Shown: positions 17,071-25,680 of the stretch, one piece after another | How the letters are laid out: each line of letters begins with the position of its first letter | Position numbering within the stretch: the stretch's first letter is position 1 | NCBI RefSeq assembly: GCF_014193895.1 | Contig: NZ_BLZR01000001.1 | Span: 3,348,001 to 3,412,000, forward strand | Length of the DNA stretch: 64,000 nucleotides | Source: Clostridium fungisolvens | GTDB lineage: Bacteria; Bacillota; Clostridia; Clostridiales; Clostridiaceae | Reading direction: 5' to 3' | Position numbers and translations under genes: made by a program | The notes under the pieces: generated by a model | Database searches by the model: none | Seen by the model: the letters and a program-made list of their open reading frames with translations, nothing else | What the model was told of the DNA's origin: nothing

Positions 17071-17126
17071 GTTGTAAACGTATATAAAAAGAGTTATAAT
17101 ATATACACAATTGCACACGTGTGCAA
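17071..17126 (+). promoter_or_regulatory. Promoter and 16-bp perfect palindrome before the HIT gene
   Basis: A TTGTAA box and a TATAAT box (about 17095-17100) are followed at 17111-17126 by the perfect palindrome TTGCACACGTGTGCAA. The palindrome lies where the transcript would start, between the promoter and the ribosome site, an ideal place for a repressor. The regulator is unknown. Confidence 0.6.
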
Positions 17127-17149
17127 ATTAACTTAATGAGGTGTTATTT

Positions 17150-17572
17150 ATGGAAAAAGAGACTTGTTTTTATTGTGAAAAAGATGAAAGATTAGATAAT
17201 TTGATGTTAAAGGTAACAAAACTTGATGTTTCAACTCTATATCTATTCAAAGAACAAACATATAAAGGCAGATGTGTTGTTGCTTATGATAATCATGTAA
17301 ATGAATTATTTGAAATAAGCGAAAGTGAACTTGCCTTATTTATGAAAGATGTAGCTACAGCTGCCAAAGCAATAAAGACCGCATTTGGGGCTGATAAGAT
17401 GAATCTTGGCGCTTATTCAGACAAGCTTCCTCATCTTCACTTCCACGTTGTACCAAAGTATAAAGACGGCTATAGCTGGGGTGGAACTTTCGAAATGAAT
17501 CCTGCAAACAATCTTAAGCTAAGCGATGAAGAATACTCAGATATAATTGATACAATAAAGGCAAATCTGTAA
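17150..17572 (+). CDS. HIT family nucleotide hydrolase
   Basis: This 140-residue protein carries the histidine-triad motif LPHLHFHVVPK, whose central His is the nucleophile in hydrolysis of nucleoside phosphoramidates or dinucleotides. The N-terminal ETCFYC hints at a metal knuckle seen in some HIT proteins. I start at the ATG at 17150; the earlier GTG at 17141 is part of the GAGGTG ribosome site. The gene is flanked by its own promoter with a palindrome and a strong terminator, so it is a single regulated unit. Confidence 0.88.
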   Translation: MEKETCFYCEKDERLDNLMLKVTKLDVSTLYLFKEQTYKGRCVVAYDNHVNELFEISESELALFMKDVATAAKAIKTAFGADKMNLGAYSDKLPHLHFHVVPKYKDGYSWGGTFEMNPANNLKLSDEEYSDIIDTIKANL

Positions 17573-17640
17573 GACTTCTCAGCTTACATAAAACGCACAA
17601 TTGCAAATCAAATGAATATTTATAGATTTTTATAAATAAC

Positions 17641-17687
17641 AGCCGTGCATATAAGGAATTTTCTTTTATCCTTTATGCACGGCTTTT
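17641..17687 (+). terminator. Terminator of the HIT gene
   Basis: AGCCGTGCATA pairs with TATGCACGGCT (with a small offset), with AAGGA / TCCTT inside, followed by TTTTG. Confidence 0.88.
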
Positions 17688-17787
17688 GTTTTTCTAAATG
17701 TCATTATGCATTTTGCAACAGCCTCTTTAGAAAATAAATTTATATACTTATTACTAAATCTCTATCATTAAAATATATATTAATTAC

Positions 17788-17901
17788 TTATCCCTTTGGC
17801 TTGTTTTTCTTTTCTTGTCTTTCACTACTTTCAGTTCTTTTAGTTCCAGTATTAGTATTTTGTTTGTTTTGTTCTTTAAAATTGCCTTTAGACTTAACCA
17901 T
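17788..17901 (-). CDS. Small Lys/Gln-rich hypothetical protein, 37 aa
   Basis: The ORF reads MVKSKGNFKEQNKQN and ends KNKPKG; it is highly charged, has no hydrophobic segment and is probably disordered. AAAGGAGTG lies 8 bases before the ATG. It lies 77 bases downstream of the sugar-binding protein gene on the same strand and might be read through from it. No function is known. Confidence 0.5.
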   Translation of the reverse strand: MVKSKGNFKEQNKQNTNTGTKRTESSERQEKKNKPKG

Positions 17902-17978
17902 CAATATTCACTCCTTTCAAAAAATAGCTTTTCCTTTTGAAAAGGTAATATTCATTTTTAAAAAATATAGTTAGCAGA

Positions 17979-18959
17979 CTAATTCATATATTTATCAACA
18001 TTAGCTTTATCTACTTTTTCAAATGGTATCCATATATATTTACCGTCACTAGTTAAATTTTCTATTCCTGTTAAATCATTTCCTGTTCCTAGTTTAACTG
18101 CAGCTTCCACCGCACTAATGCTTTGTCCTTTAGCAGACTGGTATACTGAAAGTTGAATACTTCCATCTTTTATAGCTTTACATGCTTCAATCGTAGCATC
18201 AACACCTAAAATAGGAACAGTTGAAGGATCAATATTACTCTCTCTTAAAGCATCCATAGCTCCAAGTGCCATATTATCATTATTTGCAATTATGCAATCA
18301 AACTTCTTTCCTGTAGTTAAAAATATTTTAATCATTTCTTTAGCTTTTTCTCTGCTCCAATCTGCATTGTCTTCAAATACATACTCAGCATTTATACCTT
18401 TATCAGCGAAAGTTTGCTTAACTGCATCTGTACGCCCTTTTGTAGCTCTATGTCCTTTTTCTCCCTTCAATAAGACAACTTTAAGATCACTCTTATTGTT
18501 AAAATAATTTAGGATATATTCAGCTTGATACTGACCAGCAACTTCTTCATTTGAAGATACATAAATATATTTATTCTTTTCTAACAACTTTTCATCTGGT
18601 TCACTATTCATAAAAACTATAGGTACTCCTCTTGCAATTCTTTCAAGCTCTAGCGCTGTAGTTGGATCTACTGGAGCACATATAATTACATTATAGCCAC
18701 TTGAAACAGCTTCTTTTACTTGAGACACTTGAGTTTCTATCACTCCAGCTGCATCCTTGACATCTATTTCAATCCCTTTACTTTCCGCATAACTCTTAGC
18801 ACCTTCTGCAAGTAGCTTACGATATGCATCTGAAGCATTGGAAACAGTGAATAAAATCTTAACTTTCTTATTCGAAACTGTATTGTTCCTTAAGCTACAA
18901 CCTGAAAGTATAGCTAAACTAATTATTATCATTAACATTAAAGATATCTTTTTCCTCAT
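17979..18959 (-). CDS. Sugar-type periplasmic binding lipoprotein linked to a chemoreceptor
   Basis: This 326-residue protein has a lipoprotein signal ending ILSGC and a type-1 periplasmic-binding fold of the RbsB/MglB kind. Visible segments are KILFTVSNASDAYRKLLAEGA, VIICAPVDPTTALE, FDCIIANNDNMALGAMDAL and VPILGVDATIEA. No permease or ATPase gene is near. The upstream neighbour, 50 bases away on the same strand, is a methyl-accepting chemotaxis protein. The likely role is to capture a ligand (perhaps a sugar or autoinducer) and present it to that receptor. GGGGGGAAA precedes the ATG. Confidence 0.88.
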   Translation of the reverse strand: MRKKISLMLMIIISLAILSGCSLRNNTVSNKKVKILFTVSNASDAYRKLLAEGAKSYAESKGIEIDVKDAAGVIETQVSQVKEAVSSGYNVIICAPVDPTTALELERIARGVPIVFMNSEPDEKLLEKNKYIYVSSNEEVAGQYQAEYILNYFNNKSDLKVVLLKGEKGHRATKGRTDAVKQTFADKGINAEYVFEDNADWSREKAKEMIKIFLTTGKKFDCIIANNDNMALGAMDALRESNIDPSTVPILGVDATIEACKAIKDGSIQLSVYQSAKGQSISAVEAAVKLGTGNDLTGIENLTSDGKYIWIPFEKVDKANVDKYMN

Positions 18960-19009
18960 ACGTTTCCCCCCTGATTGTATTATGCAGTTTTTTAACCAAT
19001 TCTTGCCTC

Positions 19010-21001
19010 TTACAACTTAAATATCTTAACTTGCTTACCAAGCTCATCAGCTGTAGCTGCTAACGTTTCAGCATCAAGTGCTACCTTTTCACTATTTTGA
19101 GTGGTACTATTTGCCTGAGTAACCATTACTTCAGAAGTAGCCAAAATTTCTTCTGAACTTGCTGCTTGTTCTTCAGCTATAGCTGCTACTGATGCAGCAA
19201 CTTCATCTAAATTGCCTATTTTATCAATCATACCTTGTATTAGCTTGTTTGTTTCATTAATCATATCGAAAATGCTATCAAAGGTATCTGCAGAACCACT
19301 TATTAAGTAACTGCTCTCAGCTATATGCCCTGCACTTTCACGAGCTTGACTTACAGTATCTGAAACAAGTCCATTTATTCCACTTACAAGCTCTGAGATA
19401 TCTTTAACTGAATCTGAGCTTGTTTTTGCTAACTTTCCAATTTCCATAGCAACAACTGCAAAACCTTTTCCTGCTTCCCCTGCTCTTGCAGCCTCTATGG
19501 ATGCATTTAATGATAGTAGATTTGTCTGTTCTGCAATGCTTCCGATGACATTAACAATATTAGTTATTTCAGTTGAAGATTTTCCTACATTCCCTATAGC
19601 ATCTTCAAGAGACCTTATTGAATCCCTTATGTTTGCCATAGCTATATTTACCTTCTCCATATCTTGTCGCCCTTTTTCCGAAATACTAATTGTTTCTTTC
19701 ATCTTTTCATTTACATTAATACTGTCTTCTCTTGTTGTAGAAACCACATTTGCTAATGTAGTTGTATTTTGTGCTACCTCACTCACTGAACTTGCTAACT
19801 GCTCTACGGTAAGGTTTAGACTCTCCATCGATTGCGATTGAATCTTTGATGAGTCGTATAACTCTTTAGAAATTGCATTACTTCCCTCAGCTTGTACATT
19901 TAAATTAGCTGACATAATACTAATATTATTTATCATACTTCTCATGACAGTTATGAATTCTTTTACACTTTCTAACATAACTGAAATTTCATCATTTCCC
20001 TTTAACTCTACATCAACAGTAAAATCACCATGAGTCATTGCAACAATAGTGTTTGTAAGCTTCTTAATTGGTTTTATTACGATCTGTACTACTCTTTCTA
20101 CTAGAGCTGCCAAGATTAAAATAGATATTATTGCGATTATAATCATAAAAGTACGAAGTTTTAATAGTTCTGCTAAGATAGATTTTGTTGGAACATAGGA
20201 TACAAGTATCCAGTTAGTTCCTTCCACTTGCTTAAACGCAACCATATTATTATCTAATTCTACTGAATTGTACTCTCTCTTATCTAACTTTTCTGCAACT
20301 CCCTTTAAAAACTTGTTATCATTATTTGAATCAAGCCTGGTTGAGATAAGTGCACTATCACCATACGCCAATATTGTTTTATCGTTTTTATCTACTAGCA
20401 ATGATTCTGAATTCTTCATATCTGTCAATGAGTTTACTATTATTGATATCTTATCCAAAGAAAGGTCAACTGAAAGCACCTTTATTTTACCTGATTTATC
20501 ATTCAATATACCTGATGCGCTAATAATATTTTTACCTTCTGTATTCTTATAAGGTGTACCAAATGCCATGTTAATTCGTGTAATTCCCTGTTTGTACCAA
20601 GTTGAATCTAAAACATCCTTATTAGATTTGTTAGACTTTTCTGCCTTTAATAACCTTCCATTTTCATCAGCAATGTAAAATCCTTCTGGATAATTGCTGT
20701 TATACCCATAAGAATTATTTAATAAACTTTGCAATTGGCTGTCATTTAGTTGTGTGTTCTCAATTGAAGCTTTAACGGAACTAAATGATGCTAAATTTTC
20801 ATTTAGCCAAGACTCAATTTGATTAACTTGCTTCTTACTAGATGTCTCTAAAAGATCATTTGCTGAATTTGTAATAATGTTTTTTGATTTAGTATAGGAT
20901 ATTACAATAAGCGATGAAACAGCCATAGCCATAAGCGGAATAATAATTGCAAGTAGTTTTATCTTGATAGAACTCTTACTTTTCTTTTGTGTTGTATTCA
21001 T
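19010..21001 (-). CDS. Methyl-accepting chemotaxis protein with Cache sensor
   Basis: This 663-residue receptor has TM1 at about 14-36, an extracytoplasmic Cache-type domain at about 40-280 (with YNSNYPEGFYIADENGRLL and WYKQGITRINMAFGTPY), TM2 at about 285-307 and HAMP at about 308-362. The signalling domain carries the hairpin tip EQTNLLSLNASIEAARAGEAG. The end KLGKQVKIFKL-like tail has no CheR-docking pentapeptide. GAAGGGAG precedes the ATG. It is followed by a solitary binding protein, so ligand sensing may be direct, indirect, or both. Confidence 0.95.
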   Translation of the reverse strand: MNTTQKKSKSSIKIKLLAIIIPLMAMAVSSLIVISYTKSKNIITNSANDLLETSSKKQVNQIESWLNENLASFSSVKASIENTQLNDSQLQSLLNNSYGYNSNYPEGFYIADENGRLLKAEKSNKSNKDVLDSTWYKQGITRINMAFGTPYKNTEGKNIISASGILNDKSGKIKVLSVDLSLDKISIIVNSLTDMKNSESLLVDKNDKTILAYGDSALISTRLDSNNDNKFLKGVAEKLDKREYNSVELDNNMVAFKQVEGTNWILVSYVPTKSILAELLKLRTFMIIIAIISILILAALVERVVQIVIKPIKKLTNTIVAMTHGDFTVDVELKGNDEISVMLESVKEFITVMRSMINNISIMSANLNVQAEGSNAISKELYDSSKIQSQSMESLNLTVEQLASSVSEVAQNTTTLANVVSTTREDSINVNEKMKETISISEKGRQDMEKVNIAMANIRDSIRSLEDAIGNVGKSSTEITNIVNVIGSIAEQTNLLSLNASIEAARAGEAGKGFAVVAMEIGKLAKTSSDSVKDISELVSGINGLVSDTVSQARESAGHIAESSYLISGSADTFDSIFDMINETNKLIQGMIDKIGNLDEVAASVAAIAEEQAASSEEILATSEVMVTQANSTTQNSEKVALDAETLAATADELGKQVKIFKL

Positions 21002-21357
21002 AAAAATCTCCCTTCAATAATAAAATCGTTTATTCATCCTTTTCCCCAATATAATTATCGTAATATCCACGAATAATCTTAGAGGCATTTGCACATTTTT
21101 TGATATTTTTCGACATTTTTATTCTTTTTTTATATATACCCTTCGATATTTTTTTATTTTTTATTATTTTTTTAATATACAAACAATAAATTTGCCATTT
21201 TATAGCATATAATACATTTGTTTAATTATGCCATATGCAAAGAACAGTACTTTGTACATTAACAAGTCATTTCAGTATAAGCTTTCATCTGTAAAGATAT
21301 AGAAATATAATCTTCTATCTACTTTGAATAATAATTTTATGCACCAATATATGCACA
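21002..21357. other. Upstream region of the chemoreceptor
   Basis: T-rich and A-rich runs fill this region. I see no gene, riboswitch or clear promoter here. Confidence 0.4.
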
Positions 21358-21547
21358 CTATAGATAAACCAGTTCCAAATAAAGATTTCGATGGTTCTGC
21401 GAATCTTTATTTGGATAAATTCTAATATGAAGTAGTTTATCTATATAAAGATGAACCACTTCGATCCGAAATCTATTTTTAAAACTCTCACGGGTTCTGG
21501 TGAGAAAATTTAAAAATATAAATTATATTACGAAGTGGTTAATCTAT
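21358..21547. repeat. Two repeat family 2 copies in tandem
   Basis: Copy one (21358-21445) has ends AGATAAACCAGTTC / GAAGTAGTTTATCT and a perfect inner 13-base stem CCAAATAAAGATT / AATCTTTATTTGG. Copy two (21446-21547) has ends AGATGAACCACTTCG (21449) and CGAAGTGGTTAATCT (21531), matching at 14 of 15 positions, with an inner CTCTCAC / GTGAG stem. They lie after the mevalonate operon and may stop transcription. Confidence 0.8.
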
Positions 21548-21592
21548 ATGTATTAATAGATTCTTAAAAGTGCATTAAAGTACTATAAAGTT

Positions 21593-21638
21593 AAAGACCA
21601 TACATATAACAGAAAACTTCCGTTATACGCACGGTCTT
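21593..21638 (-). terminator. Terminator of the mevalonate operon
   Basis: AAGACC with TATAAC pairs with GTTATA and GGTCTT around a loop, followed on the minus strand by TTTAACTTTA. It lies about 45 bases after the phosphomevalonate kinase stop. Confidence 0.65.
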
Positions 21639-21683
21639 AACTATATATTTTAAATAGTGGAACTAGGCTATCTATTACACAAA

Positions 21684-22814
21684 TCAGAAAAAACTCAATT
21701 TTGAATCATTTTCTCTTACTAAAACTCCATCTTCAGAAATATTTAAGGCTAAAGGTTTAATGCTAGCTTTCTCCCATTCATCATATAAATTTTTTTTATA
21801 AATATCATCCCTTAGAAAAGCAATTCCACAGTCTCCTCCTCCTGCACCTGATGATTTACCACCTCCAAACTTTTCTGCGATTGTACACAAGATTTTCAGC
21901 TTTTCTGTTTCAATATCAGTTCTAGCATTTTCACCTAACTTCTGAAGCACCTTACGATTCTGCTTAAGAGCATTAATTACTTCTATGCAATCATTCACCT
22001 CAAAGCCATTTATTAGTCTTTCTACTGCAATAGAGCTTTCTCTTAGAAACTGGTTATAAGCTTCTAAATTATGCTCCCGAAAATTTTGTATATTCCTAAT
22101 CATAGGAGCTGTCGCCACTGCTGATTTTGTCCACCCAACAGCTAACTTAAGTGAAGTTGGAGGAGTTAATTTTCTAATAGATAAATTTGCCCAATCCCTT
22201 TCTACTATTTCTACTAGCTTTATCCCTTGCTCTAATTGACTTAATACCCGTTTCCCCATAAATGCTGAATATTCAAGCCAACCTCCATAAACAGCAGCAG
22301 CAATATCAGCTCCTGAACCACTCTTTTGGGATTTTAGATGAGCTATTGCTGAAAGTTTAAAAATTTTATCAAGTGAAGGCTGCTTTTTCCCATCACTATG
22401 TATCGCTAACATTGCTGAAATTGCAGCGACTACAACTGCTGCACTTGAACCTAATCCATACTTTTCCCCTGTTGAAGGATCATCAAGTTCACTTTTAATC
22501 TGCAACTCAAATGGGATAATTTTAATTGATTTTTCCTCTAAAAATTGATTCACTACAAAAATTGAGTTTTCTATAAAGTCTAGTCGTGGATCCTCAATAC
22601 TAAATCGAACTTTCCCCTCATTTATTTCCCAGGCAATATCTTCTAATCCTAGTTTTGGAAGGGAGATTTTATTTTGCTTAGATGGTTCAATACAAGCTGT
22701 TACATACCTATCAACTGCAATTACCACAGACTTCTGATTTGGTTCAAGTATAGCATATTCACCTGCAATCATAAGCTTACCTGGTACTCTTACTTTATAA
22801 CTTAGATAAGACAT
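21684..22814 (-). CDS. mvaK2: Phosphomevalonate kinase
   Basis: This 376-residue GHMP kinase phosphorylates 5-phosphomevalonate. Motifs are PGKLMIAGEYAILEP near the start, the ATP loop KYGLGSSAAVVVAA, SGSGADIAAAVYGGWLEY and the glycine loop GGGKSSGAGGGDCGIAF. This pattern is that of bacterial phosphomevalonate kinases rather than mevalonate kinase. I start at the ATG at 22814 because GAGGAG lies just upstream; the frame can extend to 22847 without a ribosome site. It is the last gene of the operon, separated from the permease gene by a decayed repeat copy. Confidence 0.92.
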   Translation of the reverse strand: MSYLSYKVRVPGKLMIAGEYAILEPNQKSVVIAVDRYVTACIEPSKQNKISLPKLGLEDIAWEINEGKVRFSIEDPRLDFIENSIFVVNQFLEEKSIKIIPFELQIKSELDDPSTGEKYGLGSSAAVVVAAISAMLAIHSDGKKQPSLDKIFKLSAIAHLKSQKSGSGADIAAAVYGGWLEYSAFMGKRVLSQLEQGIKLVEIVERDWANLSIRKLTPPTSLKLAVGWTKSAVATAPMIRNIQNFREHNLEAYNQFLRESSIAVERLINGFEVNDCIEVINALKQNRKVLQKLGENARTDIETEKLKILCTIAEKFGGGKSSGAGGGDCGIAFLRDDIYKKNLYDEWEKASIKPLALNISEDGVLVRENDSKLSFF

Positions 22815-22856
22815 TTTTAACTCCTCTCTTAAAATATAGGTAAACACTCTTATATT

Positions 22857-22933
22857 CTGTATCTTTAAATCCTCTGCTTAAAATCTATCAGGATTTTGAA
22901 CATGGTTTTAGCTTAAAGTTATACATCTTTAAT
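22857..22933. repeat. Repeat family 2, decayed copy between permease and mvaK2
   Basis: GTATCTTTAAATCCTCTGCTTAAAATC and TTAGCTTAAAGTTATACATCTTTAA resemble the outer parts of the copies at 61713-61813. It fills most of the gap between the two genes. Confidence 0.4.
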
Positions 22934-22942
22934 ATATTCTTG

Positions 22943-24301
22943 CTAAATACCTGTTAATTTTGTTATGATCCATGGAGCTGAATATAGTATCATAAATTGA
23001 ACCCCATAATTCACTCCTAATCTATATAGAATTCCTCCTACTATCCCTATTAATAGAACTCCCGCAATATTTACAAATCCAGCATCAATATAAGCCAGCA
23101 ATAATACCAGACTAAAGAACAGACCTAGCATTGCCTCATGTGGTATTTTGGTAAATACAAATCTGCAAATCTGCTCCGAATATTTTACAGTAATATAATA
23201 TGTGATTACTAATGCCACTATAGCGCCAATAAGAGTCGCCCATACATAATCTGAATTAGACAATAAGTGGTGCATATTATTCTTTAATGTGTATACTGGC
23301 GGAGCATTAAAAAGTGGATTTGCTGGTCCAAGTGACATTGGCGATAGAGGTATCCCCAGCGCAATAAGCGGAATCAATGTTCCAGAAATATATGTTGCAT
23401 GTGCTAAAGCCTCCATGCAAGAAATGGCAAGAGAAGCCTTTTCAACTGGATCCTTCGTTCGACTAGAAAATAGTTCTCCTAAAAAAGTTGTTAGTCCAAC
23501 AGGACTCAATATAAAGGTCAATGAACCAATTAAAGAGGTTATAGCGCTATAAGCAGTCTCTTTTCTTGTTAGAATCTTAAATGGGTTAGGAACTGTTTTA
23601 ATCTTTTCAGCCTTCTTGAAATAAATTTCCTTCTTCTCAAACCTTTTAAGGCTATCTCTTTTTCCTTTATTTAAAAGTTCAAATAGAGTTAAAATTACAG
23701 GTCCTATTGTTATTCCCAAGAAGAAAGAAATAGATACATTAGTCCCTTTAGGAACTACACCCATCCCCCAATAAAGATATCGAAGTCCTTGGATTAGAAG
23801 AGCAAATGGTACTATGGCAACAAGTGCTCCCCATTTATTTTTACTCATCAATGCTAAAAATATTGCTCCAACGAAGAATACTGGATCCCCATATTGCCTT
23901 ATTACAGTCGCAAATGGAATCAATGCATGTGCAAGTAATAAGCTAACCGGAACTGAAACAATTGTACCAATGATAGAGCCTGAAGCCATCTTTCTAATGC
24001 TTGTATCTGTTAGCCCAAACTTCTTGAGCACCATAGCATGTTCTATCATTGGCGTAGACATAACTCCAGCTGGGATTCCAGCTATGGAAACTGGTATGGC
24101 ATCAGTTAATTTACTTGCTACAATTGCCGATATAAAGAAAGATAATATTACTACAGGCTGTAGCCCTGACAAAACCAATACCAGTGTTACTGGCGCAATG
24201 GTTGCAGTTTCATCTGTGCCTGGGGCTGCACCAATAACAGTATATATAATTGCTGCGATAACAGCTGCTAAAATCATTTGCAGAATTAAAATAATAGTCA
24301 T
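22943..24301 (-). CDS. TctA-family carboxylate permease, candidate mevalonate importer
   Basis: This 452-residue membrane protein has ten or more hydrophobic helices and the TctA/DUF112 look: ATIAPVTLVLVLSGLQP, AIPVSIAGIPAGVMSTPM, GDPVFFVGAIFLALMSKNKWGA, and the repeated ALGIPLSPMSLGPANPLFNAPP. TctA proteins form the transport unit of tripartite carboxylate transporters. No TctC binding protein is present. I start at the ATG at 24301, which AGGAGG precedes and which lies one base after the small upstream gene. It sits between mvaD and mvaK2, so its substrate is probably mevalonate (itself a carboxylate) or a related compound. That substrate is inferred from context only. Confidence 0.82.
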   Translation of the reverse strand: MTIILILQMILAAVIAAIIYTVIGAAPGTDETATIAPVTLVLVLSGLQPVVILSFFISAIVASKLTDAIPVSIAGIPAGVMSTPMIEHAMVLKKFGLTDTSIRKMASGSIIGTIVSVPVSLLLAHALIPFATVIRQYGDPVFFVGAIFLALMSKNKWGALVAIVPFALLIQGLRYLYWGMGVVPKGTNVSISFFLGITIGPVILTLFELLNKGKRDSLKRFEKKEIYFKKAEKIKTVPNPFKILTRKETAYSAITSLIGSLTFILSPVGLTTFLGELFSSRTKDPVEKASLAISCMEALAHATYISGTLIPLIALGIPLSPMSLGPANPLFNAPPVYTLKNNMHHLLSNSDYVWATLIGAIVALVITYYITVKYSEQICRFVFTKIPHEAMLGLFFSLVLLLAYIDAGFVNIAGVLLIGIVGGILYRLGVNYGVQFMILYSAPWIITKLTGI

Positions 24302-24302
24302 A

Positions 24303-24575
24303 CTAATCCTCCTGAGTTGCTTCAATAAATGTTCTTTTCGGTTTTATTATAATGCTACAAATCACAAATCCAATTATTGCTCCCAGTAAGCCTAAAAAAA
24401 GTTGTTTAGGACGTTCTTTAGGCGCAAAAAAATATCCCCCAAATGCAGAAACACTGCAAATTACGAGAGATAGGATAAGCTCTTTTATAGAAACAAGATC
24501 CTCCCACACTTCAATATTAGTTTTTGAATCGTCATTGTTAGATGATTTTTTTATCTTATTATTAAAATTATCCAT
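24303..24575 (-). CDS. Small two-helix membrane protein beside the TctA-like permease
   Basis: The 90-residue product has a polar N-terminus (MDNFNNKIKKSSNNDD) and two hydrophobic helices (about 34-50 and 61-79). I start at the ATG at 24575; AGGAG lies 9 bases upstream, while the TTG at 24584 touches that site. Its stop is followed after one base by the permease start, so the two are translationally coupled. The position and size suggest a small partner subunit in the place of TctB, but it does not look like canonical TctB (four helices). I recognise no family. Confidence 0.65.
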   Translation of the reverse strand: MDNFNNKIKKSSNNDDSKTNIEVWEDLVSIKELILSLVICSVSAFGGYFFAPKERPKQLFLGLLGAIIGFVICSIIIKPKRTFIEATQED

Positions 24576-24685
24576 TTTACTCAACTCCTATATTAAATAT
24601 TATATAATTAAGCCAAACCACATGATTTATATATAGTCCCTAGCCATCTTTTACCTCAAAATCAGTAAACAAGTGAAAATTTACT

Positions 24686-25663
24686 TTATTCAAAATACTT
24701 AATCCCCGAACCAGGGTGACATATAATAACATCTTGAACATCTTTCAAGCTTAACAGTGATTCGTACACTATCTTTTCATCTTCAGGTAAACATAGAACC
24801 TTAACATTTGGTCCAGCATCAATTGTAAAGTAAACATAAATCCCTGCTGACCTTAGCTTGTGGATATGTTGAATAACATCAATAGTCCCCCTTTGCCAAT
24901 ATAAAATTGGTGGCTTTGCCCCAAGCATAGTTGCATGCATCTTCATTGTGTTAGCTTCAACTATAATTCCTAATTTTTCAAAATCTCTAGAATTTATTGC
25001 TTCTTTTGCTTCCTCAAGATCTTTTTCAACTGTATTGAGCCATCCAGTATAAAAAGGCGAAGTTTCAACAGTTCTTTTCATCCCTTCAGTACTAGACACC
25101 TTTTTTTGCTCTGCAGCTAATAATACTGAAAGAACACTAATATCCCAAGCTTTTTCATTTAAAATCTGTTTTGCAAAAGAATCCTTTCCATCTGTTCTTA
25201 TACCTTTTTGCCATTCAACAAATCCTCCATAAATTGATCTGCAAGCAGAACCTGATCCCTGACGAGCAATCATCGATAACTCCTTTTCACTTAATTGTAA
25301 GCCAAGAGCTCTTGTTGCTGCTGCAGCTAATGCTGCGAAGCCTGATGCCGAGGAAGCAAAACCCGCTGCTGTTGGAACCCTATTTTCAGAAGAAATCCTA
25401 GCATGTAAGTTAGTCCCCGCAAACTCCCTTACTTTATTAAGGAAGTTAAAAGCTTTATTTGATTCTTTATCGGTTGCCTGAAGCTCATTAAGAAAGAATA
25501 TATCCTTGTAAAAACTCTTGCTAAATTCAACAGTTGTTACCGTAAAGAAACTATCTAAGGTTATAGATAAACTGCTGTTCATAGGTAAAAAAAGTGTTTC
25601 ATCTCGTTTTCCCCAATATTTAATTAGTGCAATATTTGTATTTGCTATAGCCGTAGCCTTCAT
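24686..25663 (-). CDS. mvaD: Diphosphomevalonate decarboxylase
   Basis: This 325-residue GHMP-fold enzyme converts mevalonate diphosphate to isopentenyl diphosphate with ATP. Signature segments are ANTNIALIKYWGKRDE, the phosphate loop AAGFASSASGFAALAAA, GSGSACRSIYGGFVEW and DAGPNVKVLCLPEDE. I start at the ATG at 25663: AAAGGGGTG is the ribosome site, and the GTG at 25672 is part of it. It lies 17 bases after the mevalonate kinase stop. Confidence 0.95.
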   Translation of the reverse strand: MKATAIANTNIALIKYWGKRDETLFLPMNSSLSITLDSFFTVTTVEFSKSFYKDIFFLNELQATDKESNKAFNFLNKVREFAGTNLHARISSENRVPTAAGFASSASGFAALAAAATRALGLQLSEKELSMIARQGSGSACRSIYGGFVEWQKGIRTDGKDSFAKQILNEKAWDISVLSVLLAAEQKKVSSTEGMKRTVETSPFYTGWLNTVEKDLEEAKEAINSRDFEKLGIIVEANTMKMHATMLGAKPPILYWQRGTIDVIQHIHKLRSAGIYVYFTIDAGPNVKVLCLPEDEKIVYESLLSLKDVQDVIICHPGSGIKYFE

Positions 25664-25680
25664 TAAAGTCACCCCTTTTA

